Below, piece after piece: positions 1-6,593 of a stretch of 7,350 nucleotides of DNA. Position 1 is the stretch's first letter; each line of letters starts with the position of its first letter. The translations under genes were made by a program, and so were the position numbers. The notes under the pieces were generated by a model. The model made no database searches. It saw only the letters and a list, made by a program, of their open reading frames with translations, and was not told the origin of the DNA. The DNA lies in the NCBI GenBank assembly GCA_045591565.1, contig JAZNTB010000092.1:1-7350 (forward strand). Reading direction: 5' to 3'. The DNA is from UBA1738 sp045591565 (GTDB lineage: Bacteria > Bacillota > Clostridia > UBA1381).

Positions 1-67
1 AATTCATGGAGCGAAGCGAGAATTCATGGCTTTAGCCAATTCATGACAACGGAGTTGTCAATTCATT
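1..67. repeat. AATTCATG units alternating with small hairpins
   Basis: AATTCATG occurs at 1-8, 21-28 and 38-45, and a fourth copy, AATTCATT, ends the array at 60-67. Three fold-back modules lie between the copies. GCGAAGC (11-17) sits in the mirror-symmetric GAGCGAAGCGAG. GGC-TTTA-GCC is at 28-37. GACAAC-GGA-GTTGTC at 45-59 has a 6-bp stem and a 3-base loop. Unit starts are 20, 17 and 22 bases apart, so the unit is conserved while the hairpin between varies. No reading frame explains the pattern. It abuts the promoter region of the downstream operon and probably continues beyond the window start. It could be a remnant of a small non-autonomous mobile element or a family of intergenic repeats; its function is unknown. 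Confidence 0.75.
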
Positions 68-75
68 AAAAATGC

Positions 76-107
76 TTGGCATCTGAATCGTACACTGATT
101 CTATAAT
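76..107 (+). promoter_or_regulatory. candidate promoter of the dehydratase operon
   Basis: A perfect TATAAT lies at 102-107, about 50 bases before the start codon at 156. The best -35-like match is TTGGCA at 76-81, but the 20-base spacing is longer than the usual 16-18, so the promoter may be weak alone and need an activator. A second AT-rich box, TATAAC, is at 111-116. The -10 box forms part of the 13-base perfect palindrome TATAATCATTATA (102-114). The choice of -10 is fairly secure; the -35 is uncertain. Confidence 0.45.
85..101. promoter_or_regulatory. inverted repeat next to the -10 box, possible operator
   Basis: GAATC, seven bases, GATTC forms a perfect 5-bp inverted repeat that ends immediately before the TATAAT box. 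A second short dyad, ATGC-TTG-GCAT, lies just upstream at 72-82 over the -35 region. Their placement between and over the promoter elements is typical of regulator binding sites, but no regulator gene is in the window and short AT-rich dyads arise by chance. Confidence 0.3.
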
Positions 108-155
108 CATTATAACTATTGATGCATATAAAATTTTGTTAAGGAGAAATGCGAA

Positions 156-2687
156 ATGGCTGAATTTACAAGCGGCGGAATACCGATGACAGACAGAATA
201 AGACGGCTTATTGACAATCTGTATGCCGAGATGCCGCAGATTGAAACAGACCGTGCGGTTTTGGTTACCGAAAGCTATAAGAGAACCGAGAATCTGCCGA
301 TTATTAAAAGGCGTGCACTTGCTTTTCGTCACATTCTTGAAAATATACCGATTACGATACGAGAGGACGAGCTTATTGTCGGCAGTAACACGCAAAAGCC
401 GAGGAGCTGTCAGCTTTTCCCTGAGTATTCATACGAGTGGTTAGAAGCAGAGCTTGACACAGTTGAAACAAGAAGCGCAGACCCGTTTTATATCTCGGAA
501 GAAAATAAGAAGATATTAAGAGAGGTTTATCCGTACTGGAAGGGCAAGACCAATTCCGACCTTGCGCTTTCATATATGGCGCCGGAAACCCTGATGGCGA
601 TGAAGCATAATGTCTTTACGCCGGGAAACTATTTCTACAACGGTATCGGACATATAACCGTTGACTACACCAAGGTTTTACATATCGGGTTTTCAGGAAT
701 AATCTGCGAGGCAGCAAAGGAGCTTAGCGAATGCAGAGTTTATATGCCGGAGTATTCCGAAAAGCACGAATTTTTAGAGTCTGTTATTATCTGTGCAGAC
801 GCAGCCATTCAGTATGCACGCCGTTATGCGGCACTTGCAGAGGATATGGCAAAAAAGTGCGGCGACCAAAAGAGAAAGCAGGAGCTTTTGTGGATAGCAG
901 ATGCGTGCCGCAATGTACCGGAAAAGGGTGCGTCAAACTTCTTTGAGGCATGCCAGAGCTTCTGGTTTGTTCAGATGCTTTTGCAGACTGAGTCGAGCGG
1001 ACACTCCATTTCGCCGGGACGCTTTGACCAGTATATGTATCCGTTCTATAAGAAAGACTTAGACGCAGGCAAAATCAAGCCTGAGTTTGCACAGGAGCTC
1101 TTGGATTGTATCTGGGTAAAATTCAATGACTTAAATAAGGTGAGAGATGCGGCATCTGCCGAGGGCTTTGCGGGCTACAGCCTGTTCCAGAACCTTTGTG
1201 CCGGCGGACAGACACGCGAGGGACTGGATGCCACAAACGACCTTTCATATATGTGTATTCAGGCGTCGATGCATACTCAGCTGCCGGCTCCGTCCTTCTC
1301 AGTTCGTATCTGGAACGGAACACCGACCGAGTTCTTGCTAAAGGCGGTTGAGCTTACAAGAACGGGCGTTGGACTCCCTGCATACTATAACGACGAGGTT
1401 ATTATCCCATCTATGATGAGCCGTGGCATAACACTTGAAGAAGCTCGTGATTATAACATTATCGGTTGTGTTGAGCCGCAGATTATGGCAAAAACTGACG
1501 GTTGGCACGATGCGGCGTTCTTTAATATGTGCCGCCCGATTGAGTATGTATTCTCAAATGGCTTTGAGGACGGAGAGCAGGCAAGTATCAAAACAGGCGA
1601 GCTTACAGACTTTAAGACCTTTGACCTGTTCTTTGATGCATACAAAAAGCAGATGTCATACAATATCGGACTTATGGTTAATGCCGACAACTCTATTGAT
1701 GTTGCGCATTCAAAAAGATGTCCGTTGCCGTTCCAGTCATCTATGGTAGAGGACTGTATAAAGCGCGGAAAGAGCATACAGGAGGGCGGTGCGGTTTATA
1801 ACTTCACAGGACCGCAAGGCTTTGGTATTGCAAATATGACCGATGCCCTTTATGCAATAAAGAAGCTTGTTTACGAGGATAAAAAATATACACTTTGCGA
1901 TTTTAAGGCGGCTATGGCAAATAACTTTGGTGAGCCATTTTGCCCTGTTGCTGCAAAGACAGCCACAACAAAGGTGGCTGCCGAAGCTGCAAGGCAGGGA
2001 AAAAAGCTGACCGAGGCACAGGTTGAGGCGGTATTTAAAAAGTTCCTTTCCGGCTCTTGCGAGGGTGCGGAAAAGGCTAAATATCAGCAGATGAAGAAAG
2101 ACATTGACGCACTTCCAAAGTACGGCAACGATATTCCGGAAATTGACCTTTTTGCCCGCGAGGTTGCGTACACCTATACAAAGGAAGTTGAGAAGTATCA
2201 AAACCCGAGAGGCGGTCAGTATCAGGCAGGACTTTATCCGGTATCTGCAAATGTTCCGCTCGGTCAGCAGACCGGTGCAACACCTGACGCACGCTTAGCT
2301 TCAACGCCTATCGCAGACGGCGTAGGTCCATGTTCGGGCCGTGACACCAAGGGACCGACAGCGGCAGCTAATTCTGTTGCAAAGCTCGACCATGCAATCG
2401 CATCAAACGGAACGCTTTACAACCAGAAATTCCATCCGTCCGCACTTTCCGGAATGGAGGGAATGATGAGCTTTGCCTCATACATAAGAGCATTTTTCGA
2501 CCAGAAGGGAATGCATATGCAGTTTAATGTAGTAAGCCGTGAAACGCTTCTCGACGCGCAGAAGCACCCTGAAAATTATAAAAACCTTGTTGTTCGTGTT
2601 GCGGGATATTCGGCGCTCTTTACTACGCTGTCACGCTCACTTCAGGATGACATTATAAACAGAACCGAACAGGGTTTTGACAGGTAG
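156..2687 (+). CDS. B12-independent propanediol/glycerol dehydratase, glycyl radical enzyme
   Basis: This oxygen-sensitive enzyme would dehydrate propane-1,2-diol to propanal or glycerol to 3-hydroxypropanal by radical chemistry in the cytoplasm. The PFL-like domain covers most of the 843 residues, and the glycyl radical domain is C-terminal with RVAGYSALF at 814-822 (radical Gly817). The active-site segment GCVEPQ gives the thiyl Cys438 and base Glu440, followed by GWHD with Asp452. His166 (GIGH) and His283-Ser284 (GHSIS) match the substrate-binding residues of glycerol and diol dehydratases, and GCVEPQ with GWHD argues against pyruvate formate-lyase, choline lyase and hydroxyproline dehydratase. 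From memory, the Roseburia inulinivorans diol dehydratase uses C438 and G817, the same numbering. Clostridium butyricum glycerol dehydratase is about 49 residues shorter between these positions; the extra stretch here is about 592-650. Start chosen by AAGGAG at 141-146, nine bases upstream. Family call is firm; substrate is inferred. Confidence 0.9.
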   Translation: MAEFTSGGIPMTDRIRRLIDNLYAEMPQIETDRAVLVTESYKRTENLPIIKRRALAFRHILENIPITIREDELIVGSNTQKPRSCQLFPEYSYEWLEAELDTVETRSADPFYISEENKKILREVYPYWKGKTNSDLALSYMAPETLMAMKHNVFTPGNYFYNGIGHITVDYTKVLHIGFSGIICEAAKELSECRVYMPEYSEKHEFLESVIICADAAIQYARRYAALAEDMAKKCGDQKRKQELLWIADACRNVPEKGASNFFEACQSFWFVQMLLQTESSGHSISPGRFDQYMYPFYKKDLDAGKIKPEFAQELLDCIWVKFNDLNKVRDAASAEGFAGYSLFQNLCAGGQTREGLDATNDLSYMCIQASMHTQLPAPSFSVRIWNGTPTEFLLKAVELTRTGVGLPAYYNDEVIIPSMMSRGITLEEARDYNIIGCVEPQIMAKTDGWHDAAFFNMCRPIEYVFSNGFEDGEQASIKTGELTDFKTFDLFFDAYKKQMSYNIGLMVNADNSIDVAHSKRCPLPFQSSMVEDCIKRGKSIQEGGAVYNFTGPQGFGIANMTDALYAIKKLVYEDKKYTLCDFKAAMANNFGEPFCPVAAKTATTKVAAEAARQGKKLTEAQVEAVFKKFLSGSCEGAEKAKYQQMKKDIDALPKYGNDIPEIDLFAREVAYTYTKEVEKYQNPRGGQYQAGLYPVSANVPLGQQTGATPDARLASTPIADGVGPCSGRDTKGPTAAANSVAKLDHAIASNGTLYNQKFHPSALSGMEGMMSFASYIRAFFDQKGMHMQFNVVSRETLLDAQKHPENYKNLVVRVAGYSALFTTLSRSLQDDIINRTEQGFDR

Positions 2688-2693
2688 GATTTT

Positions 2694-3482
2694 ATGGGAA
2701 AATATTTAGATGTAAAGGGAAGAATATTCGATATACAGAAGTATTCAATCCACGACGGACCGGGAATAAGAACCATTGTGTTTTTAAAGGGATGTCCGCT
2801 AAGGTGTAAATGGTGCTGTAATCCGGAGGGACAGGAATACGATATACAGAGTATGGAATTTGCCGGCAAAACAAAAATTGTTGGCGAGGATGTGACAGTC
2901 GCCGAGGTACTTTCGGAGATTAAAAAGGATATGCCGTATTACCTGCGCTCGGGCGGCGGACTTACGCTATCGGGCGGAGAATGTCTTTGTCAGCCGGGGT
3001 TTGCGCTTGCGCTTCTTTATGAGGCAAAACAAGCGGGAATTTCGACTGCCATTGAAACTACCGGATTTGCGAAGTGGGATATAATAAAGGATTATCTCGG
3101 CGTTACCGATTATGTTTTGATGGATATTAAGAATATAGACAATGACAAGCATAAAAGGTTTTGCGGTCAGTCCAACGAAATTATTCTTGAGAACGCTAGG
3201 AAAATCGCCCAAAACCATAACAACTTAACGATAAGAGTGCCGGTTATTCCGACCTTTAACGATACCGAATTCGAGATTGCAGCGATTGCAGAGTTTGCTC
3301 GGGCACTTCCGGGAGTAAAAAATCTGCATCTTCTGCCATATCACAGGCTAGGTGCGGATAAATATAAAGGACTGGGCAGAGAATATCTTTTGAAAGATTT
3401 ACCGCTGATTACAGATGAAAAGATGAAACAGCTTTTGACAGCTGCACAAAAATCAGGACTTAATTGCCAGATTGGCGGATGA
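2694..3482 (+). CDS. glycyl radical enzyme activating enzyme (radical SAM)
   Basis: This 262-residue enzyme would use a reduced [4Fe-4S] cluster and S-adenosylmethionine to abstract hydrogen from the glycine of the dehydratase encoded just upstream. The N-terminus has IHDGPGIRT followed by the cluster motif CPLRCKWC (Cys34, Cys38, Cys41). A GGE motif lies at 94-96 in TLSGGE, ETTG at 121-124, DIK at 144-146 and LLPYHRLG at 213-220, all typical of the activase family. Most activases of non-PFL glycyl radical enzymes are about 290-315 residues and carry a cysteine-rich insert with two extra [4Fe-4S] clusters right after the first motif. Here residues 45-70 hold no cysteine, so that insert is absent. 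Six bases separate it from the upstream stop, and AGGTAGGA across that stop suggests translational coupling. Target assignment rests on adjacency. Confidence 0.92.
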   Translation: MGKYLDVKGRIFDIQKYSIHDGPGIRTIVFLKGCPLRCKWCCNPEGQEYDIQSMEFAGKTKIVGEDVTVAEVLSEIKKDMPYYLRSGGGLTLSGGECLCQPGFALALLYEAKQAGISTAIETTGFAKWDIIKDYLGVTDYVLMDIKNIDNDKHKRFCGQSNEIILENARKIAQNHNNLTIRVPVIPTFNDTEFEIAAIAEFARALPGVKNLHLLPYHRLGADKYKGLGREYLLKDLPLITDEKMKQLLTAAQKSGLNCQIGG

Positions 3483-3498
3483 TAGAAAGGAAAAGGCT

Positions 3499-3771
3499 AT
3501 GAGAATTAAAGATGGATTTATTTTAAGGAAAATTGCAGGAAATTATATCGTAGTAGGCGTAGGAGAGGCGGCAGCAGGCTTTAACAGTATGATTAATGTC
3601 AATGAAACCGGTGCGTTTTTGTGGGAAAGGCTCTCGGGCGGAGCAACAAAGGAAGAACTCTTGGAGGCTCTTCGCAGCGAGTATGATGTTGGTGAGGAAA
3701 CGGCAAAGAAAGATATCACCGAGTTTTTAAAGACATTGCACGCAGGTAACCTTTTAATTCTTGAGGACTAA
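3499..3771 (+). CDS. PqqD-like small protein (RiPP recognition element fold)
   Basis: The 90-residue protein resembles the PqqD family. Its N-terminal half is strand-rich (FILRKIAGNYIVVGVGE, about 7-23, then SMINVN at 30-35). The family-typical NETGAFLWERL follows at 35-45, then two predicted helices at about 50-62 and 66-83, a winged-helix layout. In PQQ and other peptide-modification pathways such proteins bind a precursor peptide and present it to a radical-SAM enzyme. No precursor peptide is visible in the window, so what it binds is unknown. It follows the activase gene by 16 bases and is the last gene before a strong terminator. ATG 3499 was chosen because GAAAGGAA at 3485-3492 sits at proper spacing; a TTG at 3472 is in frame but overlaps the activase end and lacks such a site. 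Any link to the dehydratase is inferred from co-transcription. Confidence 0.8.
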   Translation: MRIKDGFILRKIAGNYIVVGVGEAAAGFNSMINVNETGAFLWERLSGGATKEELLEALRSEYDVGEETAKKDITEFLKTLHAGNLLILED

Positions 3772-3803
3772 TATAAACGGATGTAATAGAGAAAGAACAT
3801 ATA

Positions 3804-3835
3804 AAAAAACGGAGAACTTTTGTTCTCCGTTTTTT
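3804..3835. terminator. bidirectional rho-independent terminator
   Basis: CGGAGAAC (3810-3817), a TTTT loop and GTTCTCCG (3822-3829) form a perfect 8-bp stem. It is preceded by six A (3804-3809) and followed by six T (3830-3835), so it works as an intrinsic terminator on both strands. It sits between the plus-strand dehydratase operon, ending at 3771, and the convergent pnp gene, ending at 3849, and so serves both. Confidence 0.95.
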
Positions 3836-3848
3836 ATTGTAAGCCTTA

Positions 3849-6170
3849 TTATTTGCCTAAAAGTTTTGAAAAGAAACCGCCCTTGTCCTCGCTCTTTGGC
3901 TGTTCAGGCTCTTCCTTTACAGGAGCCGGTGCCGGAGGAGCTTCCTTTATAGGAGCTTCTGCACGAGGTGGTCTTGAGTCATTTCTTCTTTGGTCGCCGT
4001 GTGGTCTGTTGCCGTTATGCGGTCTATTTCCGCCACGGTTTCCGCCGTTTCCGCCCTCTCTTCTCTGAGGTCTTTCTTCGTAGCCTTCAGGCTTTTCCAT
4101 TGTTTCTTTGTGTGAAAGACTGATTTTGCCGGTCTTTTCGTCAATCTTCATTACCTTAACGGTAAGAGTCTGACCAACCTCGACATAATCCTCAACCTTA
4201 TCTACACGCTTGTAGTCAAGCTCGGAAATGTGGCAAAGTCCGTCTTTTCCAGGAAGAATTTCAACAAATGCGCCGAAATCTGTTATTGTCTTTACAGTTC
4301 CCTCATATACTTCGCCGATTTCAGGCTCTTTAACGATAAGCTCGATTGCTTTAGCTGCAGCATCACCTGATGCCTGATCAACAGCGAAAATGTAGATTGT
4401 TCCGTCTTCTTCGATGTCAATTTTAGCACCTGTATCAGCGACGATTTTCTGGATAACCTTACCGCCCTGACCGATAACATCACGAATCTTGTCAACATCA
4501 ATCTTCATTGTAGAAACCTTAGGAGCGTACTTGGAAAGCTCTGCTCTTGGCTCCGTGATTGCCTTTAAGAGAACATCGTCAATGATATGCTCTCTGCCTG
4601 CCTTTGTCTTGGCAAAAGCTTCTGCGATTACTTCGTAGGTAAGACCGTCATTCTTGATGTCTACCTGGATAGAAGTGATACCCTTTTTAGTACCTGCTAC
4701 CTTAAAGTCCATTTCGCCGTAGAAGTCCTCGAGGCCCTGAATATCTACCATTGTGGTAAAGCCTGTATCTGTTGTGATAAGACCACATGAGATACCTGCA
4801 ACTGGAGCCTTAATCGGAACACCTGCAGCCATAAGTGCTAAGGTAGAACCGCAGACAGAACCTTGAGAGGTTGAACCGTTTGAAGACAAAACCTCTGATA
4901 CTGTTCTTATAGCGTACGGGAACTCTTCCTCTGACGGAAGTACCGGTACGAGTGATTTTTCAGCGAGTGCTCCGTGACCGATTTCACGGCGTCCCGGTCC
5001 TCTTGAAGGCTTTGTTTCACCCACAGAGTATGACGGGAAGTTGTAGTGGTGCATATATCTTTTATGCTCTTCGGTATCGATACCGTCAAGACGCTGCATT
5101 TCAGCAAGAGGTGCGAGTGTTGCAACAGTCATAACCTGAGTCTGTCCTCTTGTGAAAAGACCTGAGCCGTGAGTTCTTGGAAGAAGGTCAACCTCAGCAG
5201 ATAAAGGTCTTATTTCGTCAAGACCTCTGCCGTCAACACGCTTGCCCTCAACTAACCATGCGCGAACGATTTCCTTCTGCATCTTGTATAAAAGCTCGCC
5301 GAGAATATCTGTAAGGTTCGGGAACTGCTCGGACAGCTTTTCGATGATTTCATCTTCAACAACGCCCATTCTCTCGTCACGGATATTCTTGTCGTCTGTG
5401 TCAAGAGCGTGCTTGATGTTTTCATATTCAAGCTCTTTTACTGCATTCCATAAATCCTTGTCAAGCTCGTGCGGCTCGTAAGCGAACTTCGGCTTGCCGA
5501 TTTCTGCTTTTATAGAGTCGATGAAATCACAGATTTTGATAATTTCATTGTGCGCAAACTTGATACCGTCGAGCATAACCTGCTCATTGATTTCGTTAGC
5601 ACCTGCCTCGATCATAACGATTTTTTCCTTTGTTCCGGCAAGTGTTACATGCATTTCTGACTTTTCTCTCTGCTCAACTGTCGGGTTGATAACATACTCG
5701 CCGTCAACAAGGCCGAGCCAAACAGCACCGATAGGTCCGTTCCACGGAATATCGGAGATTGAAAGTGCAACAGAAGTACCTATCATAGCCGCAACCTCTG
5801 GAGGGTTGTCCTGCTCAACGGATAAAACTGTAGCAACTACTGTACAGTCGTTTCTGAGGTCAGAAGGGAAGAGAGGACGAATAGGTCTGTCGATACAGCG
5901 TGATGTTAAAATTGCCTTTTCTGAAGGCTTTGCTTCACGCTTGATGTATCCGCCGGGGATTTTGCCGACAGAGTAAAGCTTTTCTTCATAGTCAACTGAG
6001 AGAGGGAAGAAGTCGATGCCTTCTCTCGGAGTTCTTGATGCGGTTACATTTACCATAACCACTGTGTCACCGTAGCGAACAACGCAGTGACCGTTTGCAA
6101 GGCAACACATTTTGCCTGTTTCGATTACGAGCGGGCGGCCTGCCAGCTCTGTTTCAAAGGTTTTAAACAT
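3849..6170 (-). CDS. pnp: polyribonucleotide nucleotidyltransferase (PNPase)
   Basis: PNPase degrades RNA 3' to 5' with phosphate, releasing nucleoside diphosphates, as a trimeric ring in the cytoplasm. Two RNase PH-like cores lie at about 10-225 and 305-540 with a helical linker between. The catalytic segment EDFYGEMDFKVAGT carries Asp482, Asp488 and Lys490, matching the metal-binding aspartates of the E. coli enzyme. A KH domain (about 553-615) has the GxxG loop IGQGG at 566-570, and an S1 domain follows at about 618-688. At 773 residues it is 60-70 longer than E. coli or Bacillus PNPase. The excess is a tail: a Gly/Arg/Asn/His-rich part (about 703-735), a Pro/Glu/Ala part, and the end KGGFFSKLLGK. 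AAGGAG at 6179-6184 supports the start. It lies downstream of rpsO, the classic arrangement. Confidence 0.98.
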   Translation of the reverse strand: MFKTFETELAGRPLVIETGKMCCLANGHCVVRYGDTVVMVNVTASRTPREGIDFFPLSVDYEEKLYSVGKIPGGYIKREAKPSEKAILTSRCIDRPIRPLFPSDLRNDCTVVATVLSVEQDNPPEVAAMIGTSVALSISDIPWNGPIGAVWLGLVDGEYVINPTVEQREKSEMHVTLAGTKEKIVMIEAGANEINEQVMLDGIKFAHNEIIKICDFIDSIKAEIGKPKFAYEPHELDKDLWNAVKELEYENIKHALDTDDKNIRDERMGVVEDEIIEKLSEQFPNLTDILGELLYKMQKEIVRAWLVEGKRVDGRGLDEIRPLSAEVDLLPRTHGSGLFTRGQTQVMTVATLAPLAEMQRLDGIDTEEHKRYMHHYNFPSYSVGETKPSRGPGRREIGHGALAEKSLVPVLPSEEEFPYAIRTVSEVLSSNGSTSQGSVCGSTLALMAAGVPIKAPVAGISCGLITTDTGFTTMVDIQGLEDFYGEMDFKVAGTKKGITSIQVDIKNDGLTYEVIAEAFAKTKAGREHIIDDVLLKAITEPRAELSKYAPKVSTMKIDVDKIRDVIGQGGKVIQKIVADTGAKIDIEEDGTIYIFAVDQASGDAAAKAIELIVKEPEIGEVYEGTVKTITDFGAFVEILPGKDGLCHISELDYKRVDKVEDYVEVGQTLTVKVMKIDEKTGKISLSHKETMEKPEGYEERPQRREGGNGGNRGGNRPHNGNRPHGDQRRNDSRPPRAEAPIKEAPPAPAPVKEEPEQPKSEDKGGFFSKLLGK

Positions 6171-6198
6171 ACTTTTTTCTCCTTTTTTATTTTTTTGC

Positions 6199-6275
6199 GG
6201 AGATACATATTAGCAGATAAATACAGACGAAAAACGGATTTTCGGCTCTATTTATGTGCTAAATATAATACCTCC
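6199..6275 (-). promoter_or_regulatory. long imperfect stem-loop in the pnp leader
   Basis: In the transcript strand three nested pairings stack into one 77-base hairpin. The outer one is GGAGGTA (6275-6269) with TATCTCC (6205-6199), one G-U pair. The middle one is TTAGCACATAAATA with TATTTATCTGCTAA, 14 positions with one mismatch. The apical one is CGAAAA (6244-6239) with TTTTCG (6233-6228) around a TCCGT loop. It ends 15 bases before the pnp ribosome binding site. In E. coli the pnp leader has a long hairpin that RNase III cuts to start PNPase autoregulation; a similar role here is inference from position and shape. The GGAGG at 6271-6275 has no start codon at proper spacing, so it is not a ribosome site for a leader peptide. 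Confidence 0.6.
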
Positions 6276-6286
6276 AATTATGCAAA

Positions 6287-6314
6287 TATGGGCAAACATA
6301 AATGCTTGCCCATA
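6287..6314 (-). terminator. hairpin after rpsO, weak terminator or processing site
   Basis: TATGGGCAA and TTGCCCATA form a perfect 9-bp stem with a 10-base loop, starting 12 bases after the rpsO stop. On the transcript strand it is followed only by the short T-poor stretch TTTGCATAATT rather than a real U-run, so termination would be partial at best. It more likely protects the rpsO 3' end or attenuates read-through into pnp. Confidence 0.6.
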
Positions 6315-6326
6315 AAACATATCAAA

Positions 6327-6593
6327 TTATTTTCTAAGACCTAACTTAGCAACTAAAGCACGGTATCTTTCGATATCCTCGTTCTTTAGATAGTTCATAA
6401 GATTTCTTCTCTTACCAACCATCATAAGAAGTCCTCTTCTTGAGTGATTGTCCTTCTTGTGGAAGTTTAAGTGCTCATTGTTTAAGTGGTTGATTCTCTC
6501 TGTTAAAAGAGCAATCTGTACCTCAGGAGAACCTGTATCTCCCTCATGAGTTGCGTAAGTAGCGATAATTTCCTGTTTACGCTCTTTTGTCAT
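6327..6593 (-). CDS. rpsO: 30S ribosomal protein S15
   Basis: This 88-residue protein binds 16S rRNA at the central-domain three-way junction early in small-subunit assembly. It starts MTKERKQEIIATYATHEGDT and contains GSPEVQIALLTERINHLNNH-type helices. The conserved HKKDNHSRRGLLMMVGKRR segment bears the RNA-binding His, Asp and Ser residues. Length equals the family norm. ATG at 6593 was chosen because AGGAGGTG lies just upstream; an in-frame GTG at 6602 falls inside that ribosome site and would give a three-residue extension. It lies between rpmE and pnp on the same strand and is probably read from the promoter ahead of rpmE. Confidence 0.98.
   Translation of the reverse strand: MTKERKQEIIATYATHEGDTGSPEVQIALLTERINHLNNEHLNFHKKDNHSRRGLLMMVGKRRNLMNYLKNEDIERYRALVAKLGLRK

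Noticed and set aside
186..188. Internal ATG as the dehydratase start
   Set aside because: Only a weak GGCGGA precedes it, while AAGGAG at 141-146 fits the ATG at 156, and numbering from 156 matches the recalled catalytic residues of a characterised relative.
1437..1520. Glycyl radical enzyme as choline lyase, hydroxyproline dehydratase or true pyruvate formate-lyase
   Set aside because: The GCVEPQ active site followed by GWHD, with GHSIS, matches the glycerol/propanediol dehydratase group; hydroxyproline dehydratase has SGCVETG and PFL has two adjacent cysteines.
1737..2201. 154-residue minus-strand open frame inside the dehydratase gene
   Set aside because: It is antisense to a clearly conserved coding region, has no ribosome site, and resembles no family; the same applies to other overlapping frames such as 5494-5976.
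3472..3498. TTG start giving a 99-residue PqqD-like protein
   Set aside because: It overlaps the activase end, has no ribosome site, and adds nine residues before the family-typical MRIKDGF start.
6265..6295. Possible internal pnp promoter, TTGCCC and TATTAT on the minus strand
   Set aside because: The spacing is 19 bases, the -35 match is poor, and both boxes lie within hairpin stems that better explain the sequence.
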